Position numbers and translations under genes: made by a program
The notes under the pieces: generated by a model
The model's database searches: none
Told to the model about the DNA's origin: nothing
Seen by the model: only the letters and a program-made list of their open reading frames with translations
Part shown: positions 8,301 through 15,461 of the stretch, one piece after another
Numbering within the stretch: the first letter of the stretch is position 1
How the letters are laid out: every line of letters begins with the position of its first letter
DNA from: Bacteroidales bacterium
GTDB taxonomy: Bacteria > Bacteroidota > Bacteroidia > Bacteroidales > UBA932
DNA length: 35,503 nucleotides
Assembly (NCBI GenBank): GCA_015060205.1
Contig: SUYY01000027.1
Coordinates: 1-35,503, forward strand
Direction: 5' to 3'

Positions 8301-9268
8301 CATCCTATGAGACCCTTGCTGTCAGTCCCTATCCATAGAATCGGCTGGAATCTGTCGTGGACGATTGTAAAGGAATGATGTTTTATGTCTGTGGGTTCCA
8401 GACGGGAACTCCCTTCCGGCAGGAAGAACAACTGCTCCCAGAAATTAATCCAATAGCCGTCGGGGCCCTTTGCAATTCCTTTGATTTTTCTGTAATCATA
8501 GCCCTCTGGTGGTGTGAAACTGCATATTTCTGTAAATGTTCCGATGTGAGGGTCGAATGTGGCGATTTTGAAATCGTCAGTGATTGTATAGACTGGGTTG
8601 CCGCAATGCGGTTCACTTATGTACAGGTGTCTGCGGCCAAGATTTTCTATATTAATGATATTGGGTGTAGCCGATGTCCGGTCAAGGACAATCCGCCATG
8701 TTCCCTTTTCCGAGAAGATATACAGAATGTCCGAGTCACCAATGATTATCCTTTGGCACTTGTCAGATTTGTCAAGTATGAATCCGTCGATTACCGACCA
8801 TTTGTCAGAACCGGCCTCATAGTATTGCAGCCTGTTATCTCCCGTTATGGCAAATATGTTCTCCTTATTGTCAATGTCTATTACCGACTCAGGGTCGAGA
8901 CTGTCTATGAAGACAACATCATCCGTCTGAGTGTCAATCTTTGCCAGACCGTTTCTTGTCATAGCGAAGATCCTATCGGGTGCAGTCAGATACAGATGCC
9001 TGATCTTGTTGCCTTCGAAATATGATTTTCCGTCAGCAGCATGAAAGCGCTCCATCTTATGTCCGTCCCATATGTTCAGCCCGTCAAGTGTGCCGATATA
9101 GAGTACTCCATGGTTATCCTGCACGATATTGTACACCGTATTGTCTGAAAGCCCGTTGTCAGTGGACAAGGTCCGGGTGTTGGCATCAGCGGTGATGTTG
9201 AATATTAAAAACGCAGCAAGCGCTACTGCACTATATACGAAATGTTTTATGTTTGAAGTGATAATCAT
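5381..9268 (-). CDS. HTCS-type regulator with degenerate kinase and receiver domains
   Basis: A 1295-residue hybrid two-component protein. In order: signal segment (1-28), periplasmic two-bladed-propeller repeats (about 35-650, with Reg_prop motifs such as GVLYIGTLDGLNIWD), Y_Y_Y domain (about 680-760), one membrane helix (about 767-786), coiled region (790-815), HisKA-like and HATPase-like regions (815-1020), receiver-like domain (1037-1155) and AraC-type helix-turn-helix (1183-1287). The kinase core lacks key residues: the usual NISHEFRTP is AISEDISVK, putting E821 where the phospho-acceptor H belongs, and the N-box has S934 and V938 for its two asparagines. The receiver keeps D1087, but its acidic pair is S1044-K1045 and its lysine is F1139. 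Such regulators control the adjacent SusC/D operon on binding a glycan fragment. Here signalling probably does not use phosphotransfer. The gene ends 7 bases from the convergent ATPase gene. Confidence 0.9.
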   Translation of the reverse strand: MIITSNIKHFVYSAVALAAFLIFNITADANTRTLSTDNGLSDNTVYNIVQDNHGVLYIGTLDGLNIWDGHKMERFHAADGKSYFEGNKIRHLYLTAPDRIFAMTRNGLAKIDTQTDDVVFIDSLDPESVIDIDNKENIFAITGDNRLQYYEAGSDKWSVIDGFILDKSDKCQRIIIGDSDILYIFSEKGTWRIVLDRTSATPNIINIENLGRRHLYISEPHCGNPVYTITDDFKIATFDPHIGTFTEICSFTPPEGYDYRKIKGIAKGPDGYWINFWEQLFFLPEGSSRLEPTDIKHHSFTIVHDRFQPILWIGTDSKGLIGWNYMEPTMKCLTYRDLPCKISMPARCIHADSDTRTLLFGTKGDGLVRIKNFTKKCEISENDIDILHTGNSVLGDNSVYCISENRHGCLLIGTEGRHMNYYKNDRLGRIKGSDRLSQIHSIVPQNDSTLWVITGYDFAYRCHTSIFNGIPSITSIDSIGFRSTFKARTQMFDIEIQDDSTIWFGSKGHGCLIYHTNTGKSELLHFPKEYGVAINEITNISNYGDMTISTRNGIAIYDPEKDLSSIVESPTHISAKATIKDSKGNIWISTNSGIAVFDSNYKFLKSYGKLTGMPVSEYSDRAFYRDEKIGTMFFGGTNGLTIIDDNFDIRPNEYNPPIHITKITISNQERPLWQSLDDGRLKLPHSNSAFSVSFSAIDHISPQNYTFLYCLDRHDGGWHKIEGRTIHFPVLESGNYTLRIKYINHSVPISGQECSLPIRIVPPIYRSLVAYIIYALALAAFTWWIAARNRRKQEAEKEEIRNKYREKIRNIKADTSAAISEDISVKTTFILGLCQQILARAANIPSISEKVSLVEHYVGKIDRTLNMWNELRNISEDPSNADNPTLVSISRSSKKILDIATTSAKSAGIKVNLVIPENIVLATDKEQFLTFFNSLTKVIFDKTTPNGHIRYELSHLQQDKIMLRFSFSTDANTYRLLTEEQGDLSFCLQSAERMRGKVDHTYSLRKQEAYIDVILQSTYISGSLESSDSKIKENPYHDKIFIISKNSEIISFLNYFMTDKYNMSVYSNNEEAITGLNKVQPIIIIYDTSSLQGQITAFMERLNTDKKGRQTPVIAMLSSLASQEKEKCLKAGCDICMAFPFNVDTLLSSIDLLIGKKELITEYYNSPDSSFIIEEEKTMHKKDHLFLRKIVEIIDANISDPNLTAPIIAEKMGISIRVLYRKIENLTDKSLRTIIIETRMRHAAKLIVSTRLNIDEIMLRTGHQNPGTFYRNFKNYHGMTTKEYREKHFPKKQEI

Positions 9269-9542
9269 GTCTAAGTTGTACTATTCAATCTCGCGTTCTT
9301 TGTTGCGTGAACCTTTAGATCGAACTGTTCGGAATATTTGACTTGCTTGTCTGATATAGTTCACATAACTGCACTTGCGTAAACTATAAAGTCTCATCTT
9401 ATCAGAGTGCTTTGCTGTCTTCCATTTTGAGGATTTTAGTTTGATGGGGCTAATGTAGTTATTTTATTTGTGAATATTTGGACATGACACAAAATTAGAT
9501 GAAAAAGTCGTAAAATTAAATGTATGCGTAAGGGGGTGCAAG

Positions 9543-9550
9543 TACTTTTG
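9543..9550 (+). promoter_or_regulatory. Predicted -7 box for the phosphodiester-locus operon
   Basis: TACTTTTG matches TAnnTTTG and lies 60 bases before the ATG at 9610. There is no recognisable -33 element in the preceding 25 bases, as expected for a promoter that needs an activator. Confidence 0.45.
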
Positions 9551-9562
9551 TGAAAATTTCGA

Positions 9563-9600
9563 ATGTTATGAAATTGTGCTGATTTATAAAGTCATAACAT
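9563..9600 (+). promoter_or_regulatory. 9-bp inverted repeat in the operon leader
   Basis: ATGTTATGA (9563-9571) and TCATAACAT (9592-9600) are exact reverse complements with a 20-base spacer. They lie between the predicted -7 box and the first gene of the operon. This could be an operator for a dimeric repressor or a leader hairpin. Confidence 0.45.
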
Positions 9601-9609
9601 ATACTTATT

Positions 9610-10563
9610 ATGAAAAACTTGCTTAACCGTCTCTTTATCGTTTTGTTTTCAGTGTTAGTGCCAACAACCGTTGTTCCGGCACAAAACTACGATCTCGTCT
9701 CAGATTCTTTGGCATTTGTTACCGCTCCCTGGAAAGTCACTCCGCTGGAAAAGGGTGCAGTTGCAAGGTACGCCCAGGTGAATATGTATAATTCTGTCCA
9801 AAGCATCAGTGTTGTAAAATATCCGGCTAAGAAATTCAAGACAGAGATTCTTCATAGACCGGGAGAAAGTGACGGGACACCTAGTTCAATCGGAATGGAA
9901 ATCGGTGCGGCTTTCGTAATGAATGGTGGCTATTTTCATGTCAATGAAAAAATTCCAAGCGTCTTCTTAAAGAAAGGTAAGCAGATTCTGGGGTACACTC
10001 ATCCTACTGAACTCTACAGAGTAAACGGTGTTTTCGGATTCAAGGATGGCAAAGGAAAGAAGATGGAGATAGTTCAGTGTCCTGATTCTGTAAATTATGC
10101 TTCCGTTACAAATAAGATGAAGTCATCTATGGCAACCGGTCCGCTCCTTATTCTGGACGACAAGATTGTTGTGCCGAAACTGATGGGTGACAGGGCTGAT
10201 GGAGAAAATGTCGCGGCGATGAAGGCTGAGCAGGCAGCAGGCAGCAAGATCAGGACTCATTACACTTCAGCACAATTTTATGACAGACGTCATCCCCGTA
10301 CTGCCATCGGAAAGGATGATTCAGGAAACATCTATCTTGTGGTGATAGATGGTAGATTCAAAGGCAACGCTGATGGAGCCAGCATTTTTGAGACTGCTTA
10401 TATCTGTCATCTTTTGGGGATGACAGATGCCATTAATCTTGATGGTGGCGGCTCATCTGCATTGTGGTCAAAAGAGACAGGAGTCATCAGTCATCCGCGT
10501 GATAACAAAAAGTTTGACCATGAGGGTGAGCGTCCGGTTCCCAACCTTATAGCAGTTTATTGA
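9610..10563 (+). CDS. Periplasmic phosphodiester glycosidase, NAGPA/DUF2233 family
   Basis: A 317-residue secreted protein with a type I signal peptide cut near VVPAQN (about residue 25). The rest is one NAGPA domain (PF09992), the family of the human mannose-6-phosphate uncovering enzyme, which removes GlcNAc from a GlcNAc-alpha-1-phosphodiester. The family motifs are all visible: NGGYF (105-109), SMATGPLL (173-180), HPRTAIG (228-234), IDGR (246-249), NLDGGGSSAL (276-285) and ERPVPN (307-312). It is expected to cut a sugar-1-phosphodiester in the periplasm. It is the first gene of the operon, and a second, lipid-anchored family member lies at 19875-20894. The family is certain; the bond and sugar cut are inferred. 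Confidence 0.88.
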   Translation: MKNLLNRLFIVLFSVLVPTTVVPAQNYDLVSDSLAFVTAPWKVTPLEKGAVARYAQVNMYNSVQSISVVKYPAKKFKTEILHRPGESDGTPSSIGMEIGAAFVMNGGYFHVNEKIPSVFLKKGKQILGYTHPTELYRVNGVFGFKDGKGKKMEIVQCPDSVNYASVTNKMKSSMATGPLLILDDKIVVPKLMGDRADGENVAAMKAEQAAGSKIRTHYTSAQFYDRRHPRTAIGKDDSGNIYLVVIDGRFKGNADGASIFETAYICHLLGMTDAINLDGGGSSALWSKETGVISHPRDNKKFDHEGERPVPNLIAVY

Positions 10564-10602
10564 TATGATTGCTCAAATTGATGTAAAGGTGTATATCATC
10601 GA

Positions 10603-10630
10603 TGCCATGCCGAATGTCTGCGGAATGGCA
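10603..10630 (+). promoter_or_regulatory. Intergenic stem-loop
   Basis: TGCCATGCCG (10603-10612) and CGGAATGGCA (10621-10630) form a 10-base stem with one mismatch and an 8-base loop. It lies in the 87-base gap between the first two operon genes. There is no T-run after it, so it is more likely an RNA-processing or stability element than a terminator. Confidence 0.35.
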
Positions 10631-10650
10631 CCTTATTACAGATAGTGACC

Positions 10651-12051
10651 ATGAAAAGAACAACAATACTTCTTTTGACGTTATTTCTGGCATGTGTGTT
10701 CACGGAAGCAAGAATCGTGAAGGGCCGTGTCACCTGTGGAGGAAAGAGACTCTCATCTGTTGTCGTGACGGACGGACGTAATTTTACGCAGACAGGCAGG
10801 AGGGGAACTTTCACTCTTGACATCTGCGATAGTGCAGAGTTTGTCTATATAGTCACGCCGTCGGGCTATACCGCAGATTGGTCTGAAGGCTCTCCGGCCT
10901 TTTATAGGAAGGCGGCAGGGCGGTCTTATTTCGAATTTGACCTGAAAGAGACTCCGGTTGCATCATCTGCGTATAATATCATTGCTGTCGGGGATCCTCA
11001 GCCACGCAGTGAGGACCATTTCAACGAATTTGCCGGAGTCCCTCTTGATGACATCCGGCAATGTGCAGCCGGCATGACGCCCCCAACGGTCGCTATTGTG
11101 CTTGGTGACATCACCCACGATAAATATCATCTGATGAGCAATTGGAAAGAGACCATGAGGTCAGAATCCATCCCGTTCTATCCTGTTATCGGAAATCATG
11201 ACCATAACAGAAAGTTCAACGATGATGGCCTTGCATCCGGCTTATACAATGAGGCTTTCGGCCCGGCTGACTATGCTTTTTTCATGGGTGATGACGTGGT
11301 CATTGTTCTGGACAATATAATATATCATTCCCGCAGCGGTTATGAACTTGGCTATACAGACCGTCAGGTCGACTGGGTCAGGATACTGATGAAATATGTG
11401 CCCGGACATGCTGATATTTATGTCGCTCAACATTCTCCATTGAACGGAAGACACTATGCCGGAATGATAACCAATCATGAGGCTCTTCTTGATCTCTTCA
11501 AGGGGCATAAGGTGACGTTCATCTCCGGACACAACCATACCAACGCGGTTTTCGAATATGCTCCCGGAGTGATGGAGCACAATGTTGCTTCCATCTGTGG
11601 TACATGGTGGGATGTATATCACTGTACGGATGGCACTCCGCGAGGTTATAAGGTGCTCACCAAGAAAGACGGGAATCTGTCGTGGTACTATAAGTCCATA
11701 GGACGTGACAGAGATTTTCAGTATGAGGTCTATCGTCCGGGCCAGACTACTCTCAATCCGGAATCTGTGGTGGTGAATGTCTGGGATTATGATCCGCAGT
11801 GGAGCATAGAGTGGCTTGAGGACGGGAAGCCTATGGGTAAGATGACGCAGGTGGAGGAATACTCGCCGTTTCACGCCGAGTCTATCAGAGTCAGATATGA
11901 GAAGTTGGGTAAGGAGCCTTCAGACTATAGGCTCACGCGTAAGGCAAACCATTATTTTGCTGCGAAGCCTTCTCCTGATGCCAATGTGGTGACAATTGTC
12001 ATCAGGAACAGATTCTTGAATGAATGGAGAGAAAATATCGTAATTAAATGA
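10651..12051 (+). CDS. Secreted calcineurin-like phosphoesterase with N- and C-terminal accessory domains
   Basis: A 466-residue secreted protein (signal peptide about 1-20, ending VFTEA). I prefer the ATG at 10651 over the GTG at 10645 because MKRTTILLLTLF is a normal signal-peptide start. An N-terminal carboxypeptidase-regulatory-like domain (about 22-100, ARIVKGRVTCGG) precedes the metallophosphatase core (about 108-305) and a C-terminal domain (about 330-466). Metal ligands are visible: D115 in AVGDPQ, D153 in LGDITHD, N182 and H183 in GNHDH, H261 in AQHSPL, and H294/H296 in SGHNHTN. It should hydrolyse phosphomonoesters or diesters in the periplasm. Its place between the NAGPA and susC genes points to a role in dephosphorylating the imported glycan. 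Confidence 0.87.
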   Translation: MKRTTILLLTLFLACVFTEARIVKGRVTCGGKRLSSVVVTDGRNFTQTGRRGTFTLDICDSAEFVYIVTPSGYTADWSEGSPAFYRKAAGRSYFEFDLKETPVASSAYNIIAVGDPQPRSEDHFNEFAGVPLDDIRQCAAGMTPPTVAIVLGDITHDKYHLMSNWKETMRSESIPFYPVIGNHDHNRKFNDDGLASGLYNEAFGPADYAFFMGDDVVIVLDNIIYHSRSGYELGYTDRQVDWVRILMKYVPGHADIYVAQHSPLNGRHYAGMITNHEALLDLFKGHKVTFISGHNHTNAVFEYAPGVMEHNVASICGTWWDVYHCTDGTPRGYKVLTKKDGNLSWYYKSIGRDRDFQYEVYRPGQTTLNPESVVVNVWDYDPQWSIEWLEDGKPMGKMTQVEEYSPFHAESIRVRYEKLGKEPSDYRLTRKANHYFAAKPSPDANVVTIVIRNRFLNEWRENIVIK

Positions 12052-12125
12052 GTAACCTATATAATTAGGGCTAATCACTTTTTAACGATGTTTATTAATA
12101 ATAACTAACAATTAACCTTTAAATT

Positions 12126-15100
12126 ATGTCAAAATCTAATTTTCTGAAATCGATCTTGACAGTCTGTTTCTTTGTGTCCGTGGCGTCAGCCGCTTTGGCA
12201 CAGAATGCGACTTCACCGATTTCTACTGGAGCCTCGAGAGAGGTGAAAGGAACGGTCTTTGACGGACAGGAACAACCTCTGATGGGTGTGGCAGTGCTTC
12301 TTGCTGGCACCACAATGGGGGGGGTAACTGACTTAGAAGGCAACTATTCGATTGAGGTGCCCGTAGGGGATGTGACCCTTGAATTCGTTTCATTGGGCTA
12401 CTCTACCAAGAGGGTTGATCTCCCTGCTTCGCAGAGCGTCCTCAATGTTTATCTTACAGAATCCTCTACAGAACTGGATGCTACAGTCGTAGTGGGATAC
12501 GGTACAACAAAGAAGGTAAATCTTACCGGTGCCGTTTCAGTCGTCGAATCCGACGCAATTTCAAACAGATCTTCAGCAAACCTCGGCAGCATTCTTCAGG
12601 GTACGGTCCCTGGTCTTACAGTAACTGCTGCCACCGGCCGTCCTGGTCAGACATCTTCACTCAACATCCGAGGTCTTACATCTATCAACGGTGGTAATCC
12701 GCTTGTTCTCGTGGATGGTGTCGAGGGAGATCTTTCAAGAGTCAATCCTAACGATGTTGAAAGCGTTTCGGTGATAAAGGATGCCTCATCGGCAGCCGTT
12801 TACGGTGCTCGTGCATCATTCGGTGTTATCCTTGTGACCACAAAACAGGGATCAGAAGATGACGGTTTCGCAACTGTACGTTATAGCGGAAAATTCGGTT
12901 TCACTACTCCTACTGCTGAAACTGATTGGGAGACAAGAGGTTACTATTCGGTATATATCAACAACCTATTCCACCAGAACTACAACGGAAAGCAGGCTGT
13001 AACCTATACTCAGGCTGATATGGATGAACTCTGGGCCCGTCGTAACGATGTCACCGAGAATCCTGAACGTCCGTGGGTAGTAATCGACCAGAGAATGGGT
13101 CGAGATACCTATGTATATTATGGAAATACTGACTGGTGGCACTATTGGTTCAACGACATCAAGCCGACCCAGAACCACAGCGTTTCATTCAGCGGCGGTA
13201 CAAAGAGAATGAAGTACTTCCTTTCCGGCAACTATAACAAGGAGCAGGGTATGTTCCGTCAGAATCCGGATATCTATCAGAAGTACAATCTTCGTTCAAG
13301 ACTCTCGTTCGATGTCAACAAGTGGCTGAACGTGAGCAACAATACCAGTTATTTCAAATCGACTTATACTTATCCTGGTCTTTCAGACTTCAACTCGACT
13401 TTCTATCATACCACAGCATCTGCATTTGCATGTTATGTTCCGATCAACCCGGATGGAACAGTAGTTGGTGCAAATGATTATACTTCAAATGCTATCGGTG
13501 CAGGTATCAACACCATTCTCCATAACGAGAACTGGAAGAACTCTGAGACTCAGAACCAGATCCAGACCACTACCGAGGTGACCATCACACCTATCAAGGA
13601 ATTGGAAATCAAGGCAAACTATACTTACTACTACAATGCCTCAAGCACGATGAACCGTACTGTGAATAACGACTATTCTCAGATTCCAGGTATTGTAGAG
13701 ACAGTTACGTCCGGAGACTATGGTCAGGATAAACTCTATGAGAGAATCAATGCACATACATTCTCTTCTACAAACGTTTACGCTACTTATACCGATTCAT
13801 TCAATGATAGCCACAACCTTAAGATCATGGCAGGTTTCAATTATGAGACCAAGCATCTCAAGGATGTGAAACTCACAGGTTACAATCTCCTTTCTCAGTC
13901 TCTCAATGACCAGAACCTTGTAGGAAGCACTATCACAATGGTTGATGGCAAGGAAGTGGCAGAGAAGAAGATGGAGACAGGCGGAGGACAGAATGAATAT
14001 GCTACTGCCGGTTTCTTCGGCCGTATAAATTATGATTACAAAGGTAAGTATCTTCTTGAATTGAGCGGACGTTATGACGGTACTTCAAGATTCAAGAGAG
14101 ACCGGCGTTGGGGCTTCTTCCCATCTGCTTCTGCAGGTTGGAGAATCTCTGAAGAGGATTTCTTCACTCCTGTAACAGGTTGGTGGGACAACCTCAAGTT
14201 GCGTTACTCATTCGGAAGTCTCGGTAACCAGCAGGTCGGATACTACGATTATATCCGTGAACTTACTACAGGAAATTCAAGTTATCTGTTCGGTGGATCG
14301 AAGCCTCTTTCTGCTACCATTGGAGCACCTGTTGCTTCTACCCTTACTTGGGAGACAGTTCAGCAGCATAACGTAGGTATCGACCTCGGTTTCTTAGGAA
14401 ATAGACTCTCATTCACAGGTGAGGCATATATACGTGACACCAAGGACATGCTTACAGACGGTGATGCGCTTCCTGGATTCTACGGTGCAAAGGCTCCAAA
14501 GACCAACAATGCAGATCTCCGTACAAAAGGTTATGAACTTACACTCTCATGGCGTGACGCTTTCACACTTGCAGGCAGACCATTCGAGTATGATGTGACA
14601 GCAACATTCAATGACTATATCAGCCACATCACAAAATTCGACAATCCAGACAAGACATTTGCAAAGGCTTACTATGAGGGAATGACTTACGGTGAGATCT
14701 GGGGTTACAGGACAGGGGGACTCTTTGCTACAGATGCGGAAGCAGCAAACTATCCGGTCGATCAGACTTCAGTCAACTATATCATCAAGTCTGCGGGAGG
14801 TCTTAAGGCCGGTGACCTTAAATATCTCGACATCGGAGGTAAGGAAGGTGTGATTGACCGTGGTGATAATACTGTAGATAATCCGGGAGACCGTACCATC
14901 ATCGGTAACAGTCAGCCACGTTTCCACTATGGTCTTACATTGGGATTCAGATGGATGGGCTTCGATTTCTCTATCTTCTTCCAGGGTATAGGTCGTCAGC
15001 ATTGGTATCCTACAGGAGACGCACGCTTCTTCTGGGGACCTTACTCAAGACCTTGGACATCTTACGTACAGAAGGACTTCATGGACCAGGTGTGGTCAGA

Positions 15101-15449
15101 GGAAAATCCTGATGCATATTTCCCAAGACCGGTAGGTTATATAGCACACTCAAGTGATGACAGCGCCGGTACAGGTCGTGCACTCAGTACTCCGAATGAC
15201 AGATACCTCCAGAATCTTGCTTATTGCCGTCTGAAGAACCTTACTTTCGGTTACTCACTTCCTTCAAAGTGGATGCAGAAGATCAATATGGATGCTGTGA
15301 GGATCTACTTCTCAGGTGAAAACCTTGCTTATATCGCTCCTGGTTTCCATACTAAATATATGGACCCTGAGCAGGCTAAGCAGGGTAATAAGTCGCACAT
15401 CTACCCATGGCAGAAGACATTTATGTTCGGAATTGACATAACATTCTAA
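12126..15449 (+). CDS. SusC-family TonB-dependent outer-membrane transporter
   Basis: A 1107-residue outer-membrane protein. It has a signal peptide (about 1-26, ending SAALAQ), a carboxypeptidase-like domain typical of SusC proteins (about 39-113, VKGTVFDGQEQPLMGVAVLL), a plug (about 125-235, including VVGYGTTKKVNLTGAVS, LVLVDGVEGDL and IKDASSAAVYGARAS) and a beta barrel to the C-terminus (FMFGIDITF). The family imports oligosaccharides captured by the SusD lid, driven by TonB. The susD gene follows after 12 bases. Codons 65-66 lie in an eight-G run, unusual for a gene that mostly avoids GGG, and a possible slippage site. The substrate cannot be read from the sequence; the surrounding phosphoesterases suggest a phosphorylated glycan. 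Confidence 0.95.
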   Translation: MSKSNFLKSILTVCFFVSVASAALAQNATSPISTGASREVKGTVFDGQEQPLMGVAVLLAGTTMGGVTDLEGNYSIEVPVGDVTLEFVSLGYSTKRVDLPASQSVLNVYLTESSTELDATVVVGYGTTKKVNLTGAVSVVESDAISNRSSANLGSILQGTVPGLTVTAATGRPGQTSSLNIRGLTSINGGNPLVLVDGVEGDLSRVNPNDVESVSVIKDASSAAVYGARASFGVILVTTKQGSEDDGFATVRYSGKFGFTTPTAETDWETRGYYSVYINNLFHQNYNGKQAVTYTQADMDELWARRNDVTENPERPWVVIDQRMGRDTYVYYGNTDWWHYWFNDIKPTQNHSVSFSGGTKRMKYFLSGNYNKEQGMFRQNPDIYQKYNLRSRLSFDVNKWLNVSNNTSYFKSTYTYPGLSDFNSTFYHTTASAFACYVPINPDGTVVGANDYTSNAIGAGINTILHNENWKNSETQNQIQTTTEVTITPIKELEIKANYTYYYNASSTMNRTVNNDYSQIPGIVETVTSGDYGQDKLYERINAHTFSSTNVYATYTDSFNDSHNLKIMAGFNYETKHLKDVKLTGYNLLSQSLNDQNLVGSTITMVDGKEVAEKKMETGGGQNEYATAGFFGRINYDYKGKYLLELSGRYDGTSRFKRDRRWGFFPSASAGWRISEEDFFTPVTGWWDNLKLRYSFGSLGNQQVGYYDYIRELTTGNSSYLFGGSKPLSATIGAPVASTLTWETVQQHNVGIDLGFLGNRLSFTGEAYIRDTKDMLTDGDALPGFYGAKAPKTNNADLRTKGYELTLSWRDAFTLAGRPFEYDVTATFNDYISHITKFDNPDKTFAKAYYEGMTYGEIWGYRTGGLFATDAEAANYPVDQTSVNYIIKSAGGLKAGDLKYLDIGGKEGVIDRGDNTVDNPGDRTIIGNSQPRFHYGLTLGFRWMGFDFSIFFQGIGRQHWYPTGDARFFWGPYSRPWTSYVQKDFMDQVWSEENPDAYFPRPVGYIAHSSDDSAGTGRALSTPNDRYLQNLAYCRLKNLTFGYSLPSKWMQKINMDAVRIYFSGENLAYIAPGFHTKYMDPEQAKQGNKSHIYPWQKTFMFGIDITF
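12317..12324 (+). repeat. Homopolymer run of eight G inside susC
   Basis: Eight consecutive G follow the AT of codon 64 (ATG), covering codons 65-66 and the first base of codon 67. Loss or gain of one G would shift the frame near the start of the transporter. It is a possible phase-variation tract; a single genome cannot show that it varies. Confidence 0.6.
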
Positions 15450-15461
15450 AACATTGACATT

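Larger units (their letters stand above)
9269..9609. other. Divergent regulatory region between the regulator and the operon
   Basis: This 341-base AT-rich gap separates the minus-strand regulator from the plus-strand operon and holds no convincing gene. It should contain both promoters and the regulator's binding site. On the minus strand one TAnnTTTG match (TAATTTTG) lies at 9490-9497, which would give the regulator a long leader of about 215 bases. The plus-strand box and an inverted repeat are listed separately. No clear pair of direct repeats typical of an AraC-type site could be settled by eye. Confidence 0.5.

Noticed and set aside
11242..11874. Minus-strand open frame of about 210 codons under the first metallophosphoesterase gene
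   Set aside because: Antisense shadow of a real gene with intact catalytic residues on the plus strand.
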